Both the position numbers and the translations under genes were made by a program. This document shows, one piece after another, positions 45,231 to 54,676 of a stretch of 64,000 nt of DNA. How positions within the stretch are numbered: the stretch's first letter is position 1; each line of letters opens with the position of its first letter. The notes below the pieces were generated by a model. That model ran no database searches and had not been told where the DNA came from. It saw only the letters and a list, made by a program, of their open reading frames with translations. Source of the DNA: Pseudomonas mucidolens (GTDB lineage Bacteria > Pseudomonadota > Gammaproteobacteria > Pseudomonadales > Pseudomonadaceae); contig NZ_LT629802.1 in assembly GCF_900106045.1 (NCBI RefSeq), positions 5,270,001-5,334,000 on the forward strand, given 5' to 3'.

Positions 45231-46622
45231 TTATGCCTGCGCCAACTCGGCATGCTCATCGGCATCCAGCAGTTGTTTATCCGTCTGCTGCATGATCTGG
45301 CTGGTAATCGCCCCCGCTGTCATCGAGCCGTTCACGTTCAGGGCCGTGCGGCCCATGTCGATCAGCGGCTCCACGGAAATCAGTAACGCCACCAGGGACA
45401 CCGGCAAGCCCATGGCTGGCAGCACGATCAGGGCGGCAAACGTCGCGCCGCCGCCCACGCCGGCGACGCCTGCCGAACTCAAGGTCACAATCGCCACCAG
45501 CGTGGCGATCCACAACGGATCCAACGGGTCGATGCCCACGGTCGGCGCGACCATCACGGCCAACATCGCCGGGTACAGGCCGGCGCAACCGTTCTGGCCG
45601 ATCGTTGCGCCGAACGAGGCGGCGAATCCTGCGATGGACTGCGGAATACCGAGGCGGCGGGTTTGCGCTTCAATGCTCAGCGGGATACTCGCGGCGCTGG
45701 AGCGGCTGGTGAACGCAAAGGTCAGCACCGGCCACACCTTGCGGAAAAACCGCAGCGGGTTGATCCCGGCCAGCGACAGCAACAGGCCGTGGACTGCAAA
45801 CATCAGTCCCAGCGCCAGGTAGGAGACCAACACGAAGCTGCCGAGCTTGAGGATGTCTTGCAGGTTGGAGCCGGCCACCACTTTGGTCATCAGTGCCAAT
45901 ACACCGTAGGGCGTCAGCTTCATCACCAGGCGTACCAGGCGCATCACCCAGGCTTGCAGCGTGTCGATGGCGTTGAGCACTTTCTGGCCTTTTTCCACGT
46001 CGTCCTTGAGCAGTTGCAGCGCGGCAACTCCCAGGAACGCAGCAAAAATCACCACACTGATGATCGAGGTCGGCTTGGCCCGTGCCAGGTCGGCAAACGG
46101 ATTCTGCGGGATGAACGAAAGCAGCAGTTGCGGCACATTCAGGTCGGCGACCTTGCCGGCGTAATCGTTCTGGATCACTTGCAGGCGCGCCATTTCCTGG
46201 GTCCCGGCCACCAGGCCCTCGGCGGTGAGCCCGAACAGGTTGGTCAGGCCGATACCGATCAGCGCCGCAATGGCCGTGGTGAACAGCAGGGTGCCGATCG
46301 TCAGGAAGCTGATTTTGCCCAGGGACGAGGCATTGTGCAGGCGCGCCACGGCGCTGAGGATCGAGGCAAACACCAGCGGGATCACGATCATCTGCAGCAA
46401 CTGCACATAACCATTGCCCACCAGATCGAACCAACTGATCGAGGCCTTGAGCACCGGATGGCCGGCACCGTAAATAGTGTGCAAGATCACACCGAAGACT
46501 ACGCCCAGCACCAGTGCGGCCAAGACTTTCTTGGCCAGGCTCCAGTCAGTACGGCGGGTTTGTGCCAGGCCCAGCAGTAACGCCAGGAACACCAGCAAAT
46601 TGAGAATCAGCGGCAGATTCAT
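45231..46622 (-). CDS. tcyP: L-cystine:cation symporter (TcyP/YdjN family)
   Basis: 463-aa dicarboxylate/amino-acid:cation symporter. The N-terminus ([20 protein letters not shown]) and [23 protein letters not shown], together with the re-entrant loop region [20 protein letters not shown] and the [20 protein letters not shown] stretch, match the TcyP/YdjN subgroup, which imports cystine. The gene stands alone with its promoter in the 242-bp divergent region to the phosphatase gene. Substrate is assigned by subfamily resemblance. Confidence 0.85.
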   Translation of the reverse strand: MNLPLILNLLVFLALLLGLAQTRRTDWSLAKKVLAALVLGVVFGVILHTIYGAGHPVLKASISWFDLVGNGYVQLLQMIVIPLVFASILSAVARLHNASSLGKISFLTIGTLLFTTAIAALIGIGLTNLFGLTAEGLVAGTQEMARLQVIQNDYAGKVADLNVPQLLLSFIPQNPFADLARAKPTSIISVVIFAAFLGVAALQLLKDDVEKGQKVLNAIDTLQAWVMRLVRLVMKLTPYGVLALMTKVVAGSNLQDILKLGSFVLVSYLALGLMFAVHGLLLSLAGINPLRFFRKVWPVLTFAFTSRSSAASIPLSIEAQTRRLGIPQSIAGFAASFGATIGQNGCAGLYPAMLAVMVAPTVGIDPLDPLWIATLVAIVTLSSAGVAGVGGGATFAALIVLPAMGLPVSLVALLISVEPLIDMGRTALNVNGSMTAGAITSQIMQQTDKQLLDADEHAELAQA

Positions 46623-46864
46623 TGAAGCTCCAGAAAAAAGGCTGCCAATCGCATGAGCCTGCGACTGCGAGCCGAAAATCCTAACAGTTTGAAATATATT
46701 GATTTAATACCGTTATGGAATGGTGGCTGTCGTTTCTGGAATAAGAGCGTGGCGCGCAGGTATATGCCGCTGGCGGAATCACGACGCAGCCGGTCGTGCT
46801 CGTGATGGGCGGGTTCTTCAGGATTTGTTAGCGTCGATGCCTTTCACTCAGGGAGATAACGCCG

Positions 46865-47923
46865 ATGAAGCTCGTACCGAGATTGTTTGCTGCCGCGCTG
46901 TGTCTGGGACTCGCCACTCAGGGCATGGCCGCTACCGAGTTGAAGCATTGGCCGGCACCCGCCGCCAAGCAACTGGACGAAATGATCGCGGCCAACGCCA
47001 ATAAGGGTGATTTCGCGGTGTTCGACATGGACAACACCAGCTACCGTTTCGACCTCGAAGAGTCGTTGCTGCCCTATCTGGAGAACAAGGGCCTGATCAC
47101 TCGCGAGAGCCTCGACCCTTCACTCAAACTGATGCCCTTCAAAGACACCGCCGACCACAAGGAAAGCCTGTTCAGTTACTACTATCGCTTGTGCGAAGTG
47201 GATGACATGGTCTGCTACCCGTGGGTTGCACAGGTGTTTTCCGGTTTCACCCTCAAGGAACTCAAAGGCTATGTCGACGAATTGATGGCGTCCGACAAGC
47301 CGGTACCGGCCACCTACTACGAAGGCGACGTGGTGAAGAACATGCAGGTGCAGCCGCCGAAAATCTTCACCGGCCAGCAGGAGCTGTACAACAAGCTCAT
47401 GGAAAACGGCATCGAGGTGTATGTGATGACCGCGGCCTCCGAGGAGCTGGTGCGTATGGTCGCGTCCGATCCGAAGTACGGCTACAACGTCAAGCCGCAG
47501 AATGTCATTGGTGTCAGCCTGCTGCTCAAGGACCGCAAGACCGGCGAACTGACCACCTCGCGCAAGCAAATCAGCGCCGGCAAGTATGACGAAAAAGCCA
47601 ACCTCGCTCTGGAATTGACCCCGTATCTGTGGACTCCGGCGACCTGGATGGCAGGCAAGCACGCGGCGATCCTCACCTACATCGACGAATGGAAAAAACC
47701 GCTGCTGGTGGGCGGTGATACGCCGACCAGTGACGGCTACATGCTGTTCCATGATGTGGACGTGGCCAAGGGCGGTATTCACTTGTGGATCAACCGCAAG
47801 GACAAGTACATGACTCAGCTCAACGGCATGATGGCCAAGCACGCGGCGGCCCAGGCCAAGGCAGGGTTGCCGGTGACGGCGGACAAGAACTGGGTGATCG
47901 TCAAGCCTGAAGACATTCAGTAA
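46865..47923 (+). CDS. pchP: Phosphorylcholine phosphatase-type HAD enzyme (PchP)
   Basis: 352-aa secreted HAD phosphatase. A signal peptide ends GMA (about residue 22). Motif I is FAVFDMDNTSYRFDLEE (nucleophile Asp near 54), motif II is in VYVMTAASEELV, and motif IV is in LLVGGDTPTSDGYML. Length and DMDNTSYRFDLEESLLPYLE match P. aeruginosa PchP, which releases choline from phosphorylcholine in the periplasm. In P. aeruginosa pchP lies elsewhere, so the identity rests on sequence resemblance, not position. Confidence 0.85.
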   Translation: MKLVPRLFAAALCLGLATQGMAATELKHWPAPAAKQLDEMIAANANKGDFAVFDMDNTSYRFDLEESLLPYLENKGLITRESLDPSLKLMPFKDTADHKESLFSYYYRLCEVDDMVCYPWVAQVFSGFTLKELKGYVDELMASDKPVPATYYEGDVVKNMQVQPPKIFTGQQELYNKLMENGIEVYVMTAASEELVRMVASDPKYGYNVKPQNVIGVSLLLKDRKTGELTTSRKQISAGKYDEKANLALELTPYLWTPATWMAGKHAAILTYIDEWKKPLLVGGDTPTSDGYMLFHDVDVAKGGIHLWINRKDKYMTQLNGMMAKHAAAQAKAGLPVTADKNWVIVKPEDIQ

Positions 47924-47984
47924 TCACCAGTACACGCTCCCACAGTTGATCTCTTTTGTCTGGGGGATTTTTGGCAGGCAAAGA

Positions 47985-48011
47985 AATGCCCCGCACTGGC
48001 GGGGCATTTTT
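47985..48011. terminator. Intrinsic terminator between pchP and ilvD
   Basis: AATGCCCCGC and GCGGGGCATT form an exact 10-bp stem with loop ACTG followed by TTT, between the convergent genes. Confidence 0.9.
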
Positions 48012-48028
48012 ACGGGAGAAGCTAAGGC

Positions 48029-49870
48029 TTACAGCCCATCCAGCATCGCTTTGTTACGTACTGCACCCTTATCGGCGCTGGTCGCCAGCAGGGCGTAGGC
48101 TTTCAGGGCGGTGGTGACTTTGCGCGGACGCTTTTCCACCGGCTTCCACCCTTTCTTGTCCTGCTCGACCCGGCGTGCCGCCAGTTCTTCGTCGCTGATC
48201 AACAGGTTGATCGAACGGTTTGGAATGTCGATCAGCACCTTGTCGCCGTCCTGCACCAGACCAATAGCGCCGCCGGCAGCCGCTTCCGGCGAAGCGTGGC
48301 CGATGGACAGGCCGGAGGTGCCGCCGGAGAACCGACCGTCGGTCAGCAGCGCGCAGGCTTTGCCCAGGCCCTTGGACTTCAGGTACGACGTCGGGTAGAG
48401 CATTTCCTGCATGCCCGGGCCGCCTTTCGGGCCTTCGTAGCGGATGATCACGATGTCGCCTTCTTTCACTTCGTCGGCGAGGATGCCGCGAACCGAGCTG
48501 TCCTGGCTTTCGTAGATCTTGGCGCGACCTTCGAACACATGGATCGACTCATCCACGCCGGCGGTTTTCACCACACAGCCATCGAGGGCGATGTTGCCGT
48601 ACAACACGGCGAGGCCACCTTCCTGGGAGTAGGCATGCTCGACGCTGCGGATACAGCCGTTTTCACGGTTGTCGTCCAGCGTGTCCCAACGGGTCGACTG
48701 GCTGAACGCGGTCTGGGTCGGAATGCCTGCCGGACCGGCCTTGAAGAAGGTGTGTACGGCTTCGTCGTCAGTCTGGGTGATGTCCCATTTGGCGATGCCT
48801 TCGGCCATGGACGTGCTGTGCACGGTCGGCAAGTCAGTGTGCAGCAAGCCGCCACGGGCCAGGGAGCCGAGGATCGAGAAGATCCCGCCGGCGCGGTGCA
48901 CATCTTCCATGTGGTACTTCTGGATGTTCGGCGCGACCTTGCACAGTTGCGGCACATGCCGGGAAAGACGGTCGATGTCGCGCAGGTCGAAATCGATCTC
49001 GGCTTCCTGGGCGGCAGCCAGCAAGTGCAGGATAGTGTTGGTGGAACCGCCCATGGCGATGTCCAGGGTCATGGCGTTTTCGAACGCCTTGAAGTTGGCG
49101 ATGTTGCGCGGCAACACCGACTCGTCGTTCTCGCCGTAGTAACGCTTGCACAGCTCGACGATGGTGCGGCCGGCCTGCAGGAACAACTGCTCGCGGTCGC
49201 TGTGGGTGGCCAGGGTGGAACCGTTGCCGGGCAATGCCAGGCCGAGGGCTTCGACCAGGCAGTTCATCGAGTTGGCAGTGAACATGCCGGAGCACGAACC
49301 GCAGGTCGGGCAAGCGCTGCGCTCGTATTCCGCGACCTTCTCGTCAGACGCGCTGGAATCAGCGGCGATGACCATCGCGTCGACCAGGTCCAGGCCGTGG
49401 GAGGCCAGTTTGGTCTTGCCGGCTTCCATCGGGCCGCCGGAAACGAAGATCACCGGGATATTCAGGCGCAGGGACGCCATCAACATGCCGGGGGTGATCT
49501 TGTCGCAGTTGGAGATGCACACGATGGCGTCGGCGCAGTGGGCGTTGACCATGTACTCCACGGAGTCGGCGATGATCTCGCGGCTCGGCAGGGAATACAG
49601 CATGCCGTCGTGGCCCATGGCGATGCCGTCATCCACGGCGATGGTGTTGAATTCCTTGGCGACACCGCCAGCGCGCTCGATCTCGCGGGCGACCAGTTGG
49701 CCCAGGTCCTTGAGGTGCACGTGGCCCGGTACGAACTGGGTGAACGAGTTGGCAATCGCGATGATCGGCTTCTTGAAGTCGTCATCTTTCATCCCCGTGG
49801 CGCGCCACAAGGCACGGGCGCCGGCCATGTTGCGGCCGTGGGTGGATGTTTTCGAGCGGTAATCTGGCAT
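48029..49870 (-). CDS. ilvD: Dihydroxyacid dehydratase
   Basis: Dehydrates dihydroxyacids in the valine/isoleucine pathway using an Fe-S cluster. 613 aa, standard length. Cluster ligands lie in [13 protein letters not shown] and [19 protein letters not shown]; the [17 protein letters not shown] segment is the conserved C-terminal site. It works downstream of ilvA, about 23 kb away. Confidence 0.96.
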   Translation of the reverse strand: MPDYRSKTSTHGRNMAGARALWRATGMKDDDFKKPIIAIANSFTQFVPGHVHLKDLGQLVAREIERAGGVAKEFNTIAVDDGIAMGHDGMLYSLPSREIIADSVEYMVNAHCADAIVCISNCDKITPGMLMASLRLNIPVIFVSGGPMEAGKTKLASHGLDLVDAMVIAADSSASDEKVAEYERSACPTCGSCSGMFTANSMNCLVEALGLALPGNGSTLATHSDREQLFLQAGRTIVELCKRYYGENDESVLPRNIANFKAFENAMTLDIAMGGSTNTILHLLAAAQEAEIDFDLRDIDRLSRHVPQLCKVAPNIQKYHMEDVHRAGGIFSILGSLARGGLLHTDLPTVHSTSMAEGIAKWDITQTDDEAVHTFFKAGPAGIPTQTAFSQSTRWDTLDDNRENGCIRSVEHAYSQEGGLAVLYGNIALDGCVVKTAGVDESIHVFEGRAKIYESQDSSVRGILADEVKEGDIVIIRYEGPKGGPGMQEMLYPTSYLKSKGLGKACALLTDGRFSGGTSGLSIGHASPEAAAGGAIGLVQDGDKVLIDIPNRSINLLISDEELAARRVEQDKKGWKPVEKRPRKVTTALKAYALLATSADKGAVRNKAMLDGL

Positions 49871-50095
49871 GGAGCACTCCGGGCGGCAAATCAGGACTAA
49901 TCAGGTGCTAAGGGAAGTGAGCTTCTATGGACGTCTGGAGCACACCGCAAATGGCCGTGTGTCCGGAAGTTGCCACTCGCAGTGCGGGATCGCCGCGTGC
50001 GTGGGCCTCGAGCTCATAAACCCGCCGGGGGATGACTGGCGATGAATAGAACCGATTCTACACCGCTGGCGGCTGGAGGGAATGGCCGTCTACCT
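49871..50095. other. ilvD upstream region
   Basis: 225 bp upstream of ilvD and before REPIN h. It should hold the ilvD promoter. I see no clear leader peptide, riboswitch or operator. Confidence 0.4.
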
Positions 50096-50194
50096 GTAGG
50101 AGCGAGCTTGCTCGCGAAAAACCTCAACGATAACGCCGCGCCATCAGGCAGCCCGCGGTGCCTTCGAGGTTTTCGCGAGCACGCTCGCTCCTAC
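50096..50194. repeat. REPIN h, left flank of the RAYT gene
   Basis: Left GTAGGAGCGAGCTTGCTCGC and right GCGAGCACGCTCGCTCCTAC are inverted about 50 bases apart, ending 94 bp before the RAYT start. With REPIN i it brackets the transposase gene. Confidence 0.92.
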
Positions 50195-50288
50195 GCAGAC
50201 CGGGACATATCCGGAACCACTGTTTAAGCGCCAATAAACGCTGGAGATGCCTACTGTTTCTCTTCCAGCCAGCAACGAGGACGAAGGA

Positions 50289-50747
50289 ATGTCCACTCAG
50301 CAAAACGCACACCGACTGCGCACGGGGCGCTATTCAGAGCTCGGGCGCATCTACTTGCTCACTGCCGTCACCCACCAAAGACACCGAATCTTTCAAGATT
50401 GGCGCATGGGCCGCTTGCTGGTCAGCGAGTTCAGGAAAGCTCAAGACGATGGCGAAGCGACGTCGCTTGCCTGGGTGGTCATGCCGGATCACTTCCACTG
50501 GCTGATTGAATTGCATAACGGCGATTTACCAAGACTGATGCGAATCACGAAGTCGCGAAGTGCCCATGCCATCAATAAGGCCAGAGGCTGTCACGGGACG
50601 CTTTGGCAAAAGGGTTACTTCGACCGGGCGCTGCGTCGGGAGGATGACCTTAAGGCGATGGCGCGTTACATCGTCGCCAATCCCTTGCGCGCGGGTTTAG
50701 TTGAGCGTATCGGTCAATACTCACTGTGGGACGCGGTCTGGCTGTGA
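50289..50747 (+). CDS. REP-associated tyrosine transposase (RAYT, Y1 HUH family)
   Basis: 152-aa single-strand DNA nuclease/transposase of the IS200-related Y1 family. The HUH motif is His68-Phe69-His70 in MPDHFHWLIE, and the catalytic tyrosine is probably Tyr110 in WQKGYFDRALRREDDL. ATG 50289 has GAGGA and AAGGA upstream. RAYTs recognise REP hairpins preceded by GTAG, as in the units on either side (50096-50194 and 50761-50859) and across this window, so this is likely the enzyme that spread or maintains them. It is domesticated rather than flanked by IS ends. Confidence 0.92.
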   Translation: MSTQQNAHRLRTGRYSELGRIYLLTAVTHQRHRIFQDWRMGRLLVSEFRKAQDDGEATSLAWVVMPDHFHWLIELHNGDLPRLMRITKSRSAHAINKARGCHGTLWQKGYFDRALRREDDLKAMARYIVANPLRAGLVERIGQYSLWDAVWL

Positions 50748-50760
50748 AACACCTTCCCTT

Positions 50761-50859
50761 GTAGGAGCGAGCTTGCTCGCGAAAAACTCAAAGGCACCTC
50801 GGGTTACCAGGTGGCGTTGCGTTATCGTTGACGATCTTCGCGAGCAAGCTCGCTCCTAC
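50761..50859. repeat. REPIN i, right flank of the RAYT gene
   Basis: Left GTAGGAGCGAGCTTGCTCGC and right GCGAGCAAGCTCGCTCCTAC are exact inverted units, starting 13 bp after the RAYT stop. Confidence 0.92.
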
Positions 50860-50867
50860 AAGAGAAC

Positions 50868-50970
50868 GCGTCAGAGGTTGATTCGGGTATTCGTCCAGGG
50901 CAATGCGTCAGAGGTTGATTTGGGCGTTCGTCCAGGGCAATGCGTCAGCGGTTGATTCGGGTATTCGTCA
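50868..50970. repeat. 37-bp tandem repeats derived from the MFS gene end
   Basis: Three copies of a 37-bp unit start at 50868, 50905 and 50942 with the pattern GCGTCAGAGGTTGATTCGGG and onward through GGCAAT. The third is the authentic 3' end of the MFS gene (its stop is 50945-50947); the other two repeat that end downstream, each with the same stop codon and a few substitutions. The third copy is truncated where it joins the unique coding sequence. Confidence 0.9.
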
Positions 50971-52144
50971 GCCAACCCCACAGGCTGAAAACCATGAAGC
51001 TGACTGCAATGGTCATCAACAAATGGGTGCCGGTTTGCGCAAGCGCTGCGCTGGTGACGGCGGCCGTGAGGAACATGATGCTGTTGCCCGCCGACGCCGC
51101 CGTCCCTGCGCTGCTTGAAAACAGCAGCATTGCCGCAGAAATCGCGGCGGGTCGCACTAGGGTGACGGCCAGGGCGCTGATCAGCATGGGGATCAGCAGG
51201 GTCAAGGTGTTGATGGCATTGAAGCTGACGACCAGCGTTAACAGCACGCCGGCGATGCAGAGCAATCCGAGGCCAATGTTGATTTGCTGGGACAGCGAGA
51301 TGTGTTTTTGCAAGAACGACGCCGCAACTCCGCCGAGCAGATAAGCCGCGCCATATACCATCAGCACCAGCGCGTACTGGTATTCGGTGAGCTTCAACGC
51401 ATCCATGAAAATCAGCGGGGTCACGCTGATCAAGGCGAAGTAGCAGGCGAATACCAGCGCGGCGATCCACCAGTAGCGCAGGAAGTCTCGGTTGCGTGCG
51501 ACGGCTTTCAGCGTGCCGATGATCGATAGGGAGGCGCGGTGTGGGCTGACGGACTTGGACGGCAAGATGCAGGACGCGTGGATCAACATGCCCAGCGCCA
51601 TCAGCGCGAAGCCATAGAAACTCCCCTGCCAGTCGAATGTGGTTTGCAGCCACGAGCCGATCAGCGGCGACAGCGCGACAAAGGAACCGCTCAGCGTCAT
51701 GTAATAAAGGCGCACACGGGCGCGGTCTCGTTCGTCGAACAAGTCTTCCACTAACGCGTGGCCGAGTACGAAGAAGCCGCAACCCATGGCCTGGACCGCG
51801 CGAAACAGCAGGAAGGCCGGATAATCCGGCGCCAATGCACAACCGAGAGCACCCAGGATCGACAGCGTGATGCAGCCGAGCAGGACTTCCTTGCGGCCCC
51901 ATTTATCCGAAAGCGGGCCGGCGATCAGCTGAGAGATCGAAAAGACCAGCGTGAACAGGCTGATGGACAGTGCGATGGCTGCGGATGGCCGATCGAATTT
52001 GGCGGACAGGGCAGGGTAAGAGGGCAGCAGGATATTGATCGGGAAGAAGCTGATCAGGGAAATGCAGGTGATGAGGATGAAGCGGGAGAATTGTTGGCGC
52101 TTGAGGTCGCCACTGAGCGGGGGCGAGCAGGAGGACTCAGACAT
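50945..52144 (-). CDS. MFS drug-resistance transporter (Bcr/CflA-like)
   Basis: 399-aa inner-membrane antiporter with 12 predicted membrane segments. The conserved loop 2-3 motif reads GPLSDKWGRKEVLLG and the N-terminal domain carries QLIAGPLSD typical of the DHA1 Bcr/CflA group, so export of a drug or metabolite is expected. The C-terminus WGWLTNTRINR is repeated downstream in two 37-bp copies. Substrate unknown. Confidence 0.85.
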   Translation of the reverse strand: MSESSCSPPLSGDLKRQQFSRFILITCISLISFFPINILLPSYPALSAKFDRPSAAIALSISLFTLVFSISQLIAGPLSDKWGRKEVLLGCITLSILGALGCALAPDYPAFLLFRAVQAMGCGFFVLGHALVEDLFDERDRARVRLYYMTLSGSFVALSPLIGSWLQTTFDWQGSFYGFALMALGMLIHASCILPSKSVSPHRASLSIIGTLKAVARNRDFLRYWWIAALVFACYFALISVTPLIFMDALKLTEYQYALVLMVYGAAYLLGGVAASFLQKHISLSQQINIGLGLLCIAGVLLTLVVSFNAINTLTLLIPMLISALAVTLVRPAAISAAMLLFSSSAGTAASAGNSIMFLTAAVTSAALAQTGTHLLMTIAVSFMVFSLWGWLTNTRINR

Positions 52145-52257
52145 TGTGTTTGTTTTCCGGAATAAAACCAGAAACCGATACTAGTCTGCGGAAAACACAA
52201 TTCAATCAGCAGTAGCGTGCGAACTTTCCGGTACGTACGTGAGCCATTGCTGTAACT

Positions 52258-52384
52258 GTAGGAGCGAGGGGGCGCCTAGCCCTTGCTCGCGAAGATCGTC
52301 AACGATAACGCAGCGCTACCCGGTAACCCGCGGTGCCTTTGAGTTTTTCGCGAGCAAGGGCTAGGCGCCCCCCCTCGCTCCTAC
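52258..52384. repeat. REPIN j, long variant with matched insertions in both arms
   Basis: The outer GTAGGAGCGA and inner TTGCTCGCGAA of the usual REP are separated in both arms by extra sequence: left GGGGGCGCCTAGCCC, right its complement with two more C (GGGCTAGGCGCC then seven C in all). Total length 127 bp against about 98 for the others. Lies between the MFS and rRNA methyltransferase genes. Confidence 0.88.
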
Positions 52385-52403
52385 AAGGGACGGTGTAGCT
52401 CAA

Positions 52404-53600
52404 TCAGCTATTGGGCAACAACCGGCACGTGATGCTCTTGATATACCGCGTCTCGGCAATCGCCGGGTGCACCGGGTGGTCCGGGCCCTGGCCACCGCGT
52501 TCGAGCATCTGGATATTGCGGTCCAGGTGGCGGGCGCTGGTCAGCAGGATGTTCTGCAGGTCGTCTTCCGGCAGGTGCATGGAGCATGAAGCGCTGACCA
52601 GGATGCCGTCCTTGCTGAGCAGGCGCATGGCTTGTTCGTTCAGGCGACGGTAGGCGCCTTCGCCGTTCTTCATGTCTTTTTTGCGTTTGATGAAGGCCGG
52701 TGGGTCGGCGACGATCACGTCGAAGCGTTCTTCGCTGGCTTTCAGTTCTTTCAGCGCTTCGAAGACGTCGCCTTCGATGCAAGTCATTTTCTCGGCGAAG
52801 CCGTTCAGCGCGGCGTTGCGTTCCACACCATCGAGGGCGAAGGCGGAGGCGTCGACGCAGAACACTTCACTGGCGCCGAAGGCTGCCGCTTGCACACCCC
52901 GGCCGCCAATGTAGCTGTACAGGTCGAGGACGCGCTTGCCTTTGGCGTAGGGGGCCAGGCGGGCGCGGTTCATGCGGTGGTCGTAGAACCAGCCGGTTTT
53001 CTGGCCCTGGATCACCGGGGCTTCGAATTTCACGCCGTTTTCTTCCAGTGCGACCCACTCCGGTACCAGGCCGAAGACGGTCTCGACGTAGCGGTTGAGG
53101 CCTTCGGCGTCGCGCGCGGCGGAATCGTTTTTGAACAGGATGCCGCTGGGCTTGAGTACTTGGGTCAGGGCGGCGATCACGTCGTCCTTATGGGCTTCCA
53201 TGGTCGCCGAAGCGATCTGCACCACCAGGATGTCGCCGAAACGGTCGACGACCAAGCCTGGCAGCAGGTCTGAATCGCCGTACACCAGGCGGTAGAACGG
53301 CTTGTCGAACAGGCGGTCACGCAGGGACAGGGCCACGTTCAGGCGGTGCACCAGCAGCGACTTGTCCAGAGGCAACTTGATGTCGCGCGACAGCAGGCGC
53401 GCGCAGATCAGGTTGTTCGGGCTCATGGCCACGATGCCCAGGGTCTTGCCGCCAGCCGCTTCCAGGATGGCTTGGTCGCCTGCCTGGAAGCCGTGAAGCG
53501 GGGTGGCGGCCACGTCGATCTCGTTGCTGCAGACCCACAGGTGGCCGTTGCGCAAACGACGATCGGCGTTGGCTTTGAGACGCAGGCTTGGCAGGGACAT
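52404..53600 (-). CDS. rlmI: Class I SAM-dependent 23S rRNA methyltransferase (RlmI-like)
   Basis: 398-aa cytoplasmic RNA methyltransferase. The N-terminal PUA domain (LRLKANADRRLRNGHLWVCSNEID) binds RNA; the EEHAD-type linker and Rossmann domain follow. SAM motif I is VLDLYSYIGGRGVQAAAFGA, motif IV is VADPPAF, and a late cysteine is in VSASCSMHLPEDD. RlmI makes m5C1962 in 23S rRNA; this assignment is by family architecture. Confidence 0.87.
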   Translation of the reverse strand: MSLPSLRLKANADRRLRNGHLWVCSNEIDVAATPLHGFQAGDQAILEAAGGKTLGIVAMSPNNLICARLLSRDIKLPLDKSLLVHRLNVALSLRDRLFDKPFYRLVYGDSDLLPGLVVDRFGDILVVQIASATMEAHKDDVIAALTQVLKPSGILFKNDSAARDAEGLNRYVETVFGLVPEWVALEENGVKFEAPVIQGQKTGWFYDHRMNRARLAPYAKGKRVLDLYSYIGGRGVQAAAFGASEVFCVDASAFALDGVERNAALNGFAEKMTCIEGDVFEALKELKASEERFDVIVADPPAFIKRKKDMKNGEGAYRRLNEQAMRLLSKDGILVSASCSMHLPEDDLQNILLTSARHLDRNIQMLERGGQGPDHPVHPAIAETRYIKSITCRLLPNS

Positions 53601-53651
53601 GACGTCGCTCCGGAAAAAAGAGCGGGAGTATACCTGTTGTGCAGGGATTGA

Positions 53652-53738
53652 TGTGGGCGCGGGCTTGCTCGCGATGCAGGCGGTGCGGTGTATCTGACGT
53701 ACGGTGGCGATGCTGTCGCGAGCAAGCCCGCTCCCACA
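53652..53738. repeat. REP doublet (TGTGGG class) between divergent genes
   Basis: Left TGTGGGCGCGGGCTTGCTCG and right CGAGCAAGCCCGCTCCCACA are inverted. This is the only REP doublet in the window lying between two divergent gene starts (rlmI and the HDOD gene), so it sits in promoter DNA, 50 bp from the HDOD start. Confidence 0.85.
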
Positions 53739-53788
53739 AAAGACCGCGATAGAGGTTAGAATCGCGCCTTAGCCTAGAGTGTTTACTT

Positions 53789-54655
53789 ATGTCCCCAGAG
53801 CTTTCCGCCGACCAGATCCAACAAACCCTGCAGGGCATCAGTGTGCCGCCTCAACCGCAAATCATGGTGGATTTGCAGATGGAGCAGTACATGCCCGATC
53901 CGGACCTGGAAGTGATCGCCCGGTTGATTTCCCAGGATCCGGGCTTGTCGGGGGCATTGCTGAAGATCGTCAACTCACCTTATTACGGCCTGAGCAACAA
54001 GATTGCTTCGATCCAGCGCGCGGTGAACCTGTTGGGCAGTCGCTCGGTCATCAACCTGATCAACGCCCAGTCGATCAAGGGCGAGATGAGCGATGACACT
54101 ATCGTCACCCTCAACCGCTTCTGGGACACCGCCCAGGATGTGGCGATGACCTGCCTGACCCTGGCCAAGCGCACGGGCTTCCAGGCGGTGGACGAGGCCT
54201 ACGCGTTGGGGTTGTTCCACGATTGTGGCGTGCCGTTGATGCTCAAGCGGTTCCCCAATTACATGGCGGTGCTGGAGGAAGCTTATGCCAGCGCGGGCCC
54301 AGAGTGGCGTGTGGTCGATACGGAAAACCGCGCGTTCAACACCAACCACGCCGTGGTCGGTTACTACACGGGCAAGTCCTGGCGGCTGCCGGAGCATGTG
54401 ACCGACGCTATCGCCAATCACCACAATGCCCTGGCGATCTTCAGCGATGAGTCGACGCGCAATCTGCAACTGAAAAACCTGCTGGCGATCCTCAAGATGG
54501 CCGAGCACATCTGTTCCTCCTACCGGGTGCTGGGTAATCAAGCGGTTGATCTCGAATGGGAAAGCGTTGGCCATCTGGTGCTCGACCATGTCGGCCTGTC
54601 GGACTACGACTTCGAAAGCATGAAGTTGTCGATCCGCGAGCTGGGCGTGCACTGA
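53789..54655 (+). CDS. HDOD-domain signalling protein
   Basis: 288 aa. An HDOD domain (about 20-215) has the motifs ARLISQDPGLSGALLKIVNSPYYG, SIQRAVNLLGSRSVINLI, and a degenerate HD-GYP-like LGLFHDCGVPLML. HDOD proteins lack confirmed catalysis and act as scaffolds in motility or stress signalling. It is 21 bp upstream of mutM on the same strand and may be co-transcribed. Confidence 0.82.
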   Translation: MSPELSADQIQQTLQGISVPPQPQIMVDLQMEQYMPDPDLEVIARLISQDPGLSGALLKIVNSPYYGLSNKIASIQRAVNLLGSRSVINLINAQSIKGEMSDDTIVTLNRFWDTAQDVAMTCLTLAKRTGFQAVDEAYALGLFHDCGVPLMLKRFPNYMAVLEEAYASAGPEWRVVDTENRAFNTNHAVVGYYTGKSWRLPEHVTDAIANHHNALAIFSDESTRNLQLKNLLAILKMAEHICSSYRVLGNQAVDLEWESVGHLVLDHVGLSDYDFESMKLSIRELGVH

Positions 54656-54676
54656 TCCTTCATTCAAGAGGTACAC

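Noticed and set aside
48296..49900. 534-codon open frame antisense to ilvD
   Set aside because: Shadow frame; composition follows the complement of ilvD codons.
50289..50747. Intact IS200/IS605 insertion sequence
   Set aside because: The protein is of RAYT type, there is no second ORF or IS end, and the flanks are REPINs.
50868..50970. Possible CRISPR or attachment-site repeats
   Set aside because: The 37-bp units are contiguous copies of a gene end with no spacers and no integrase nearby.
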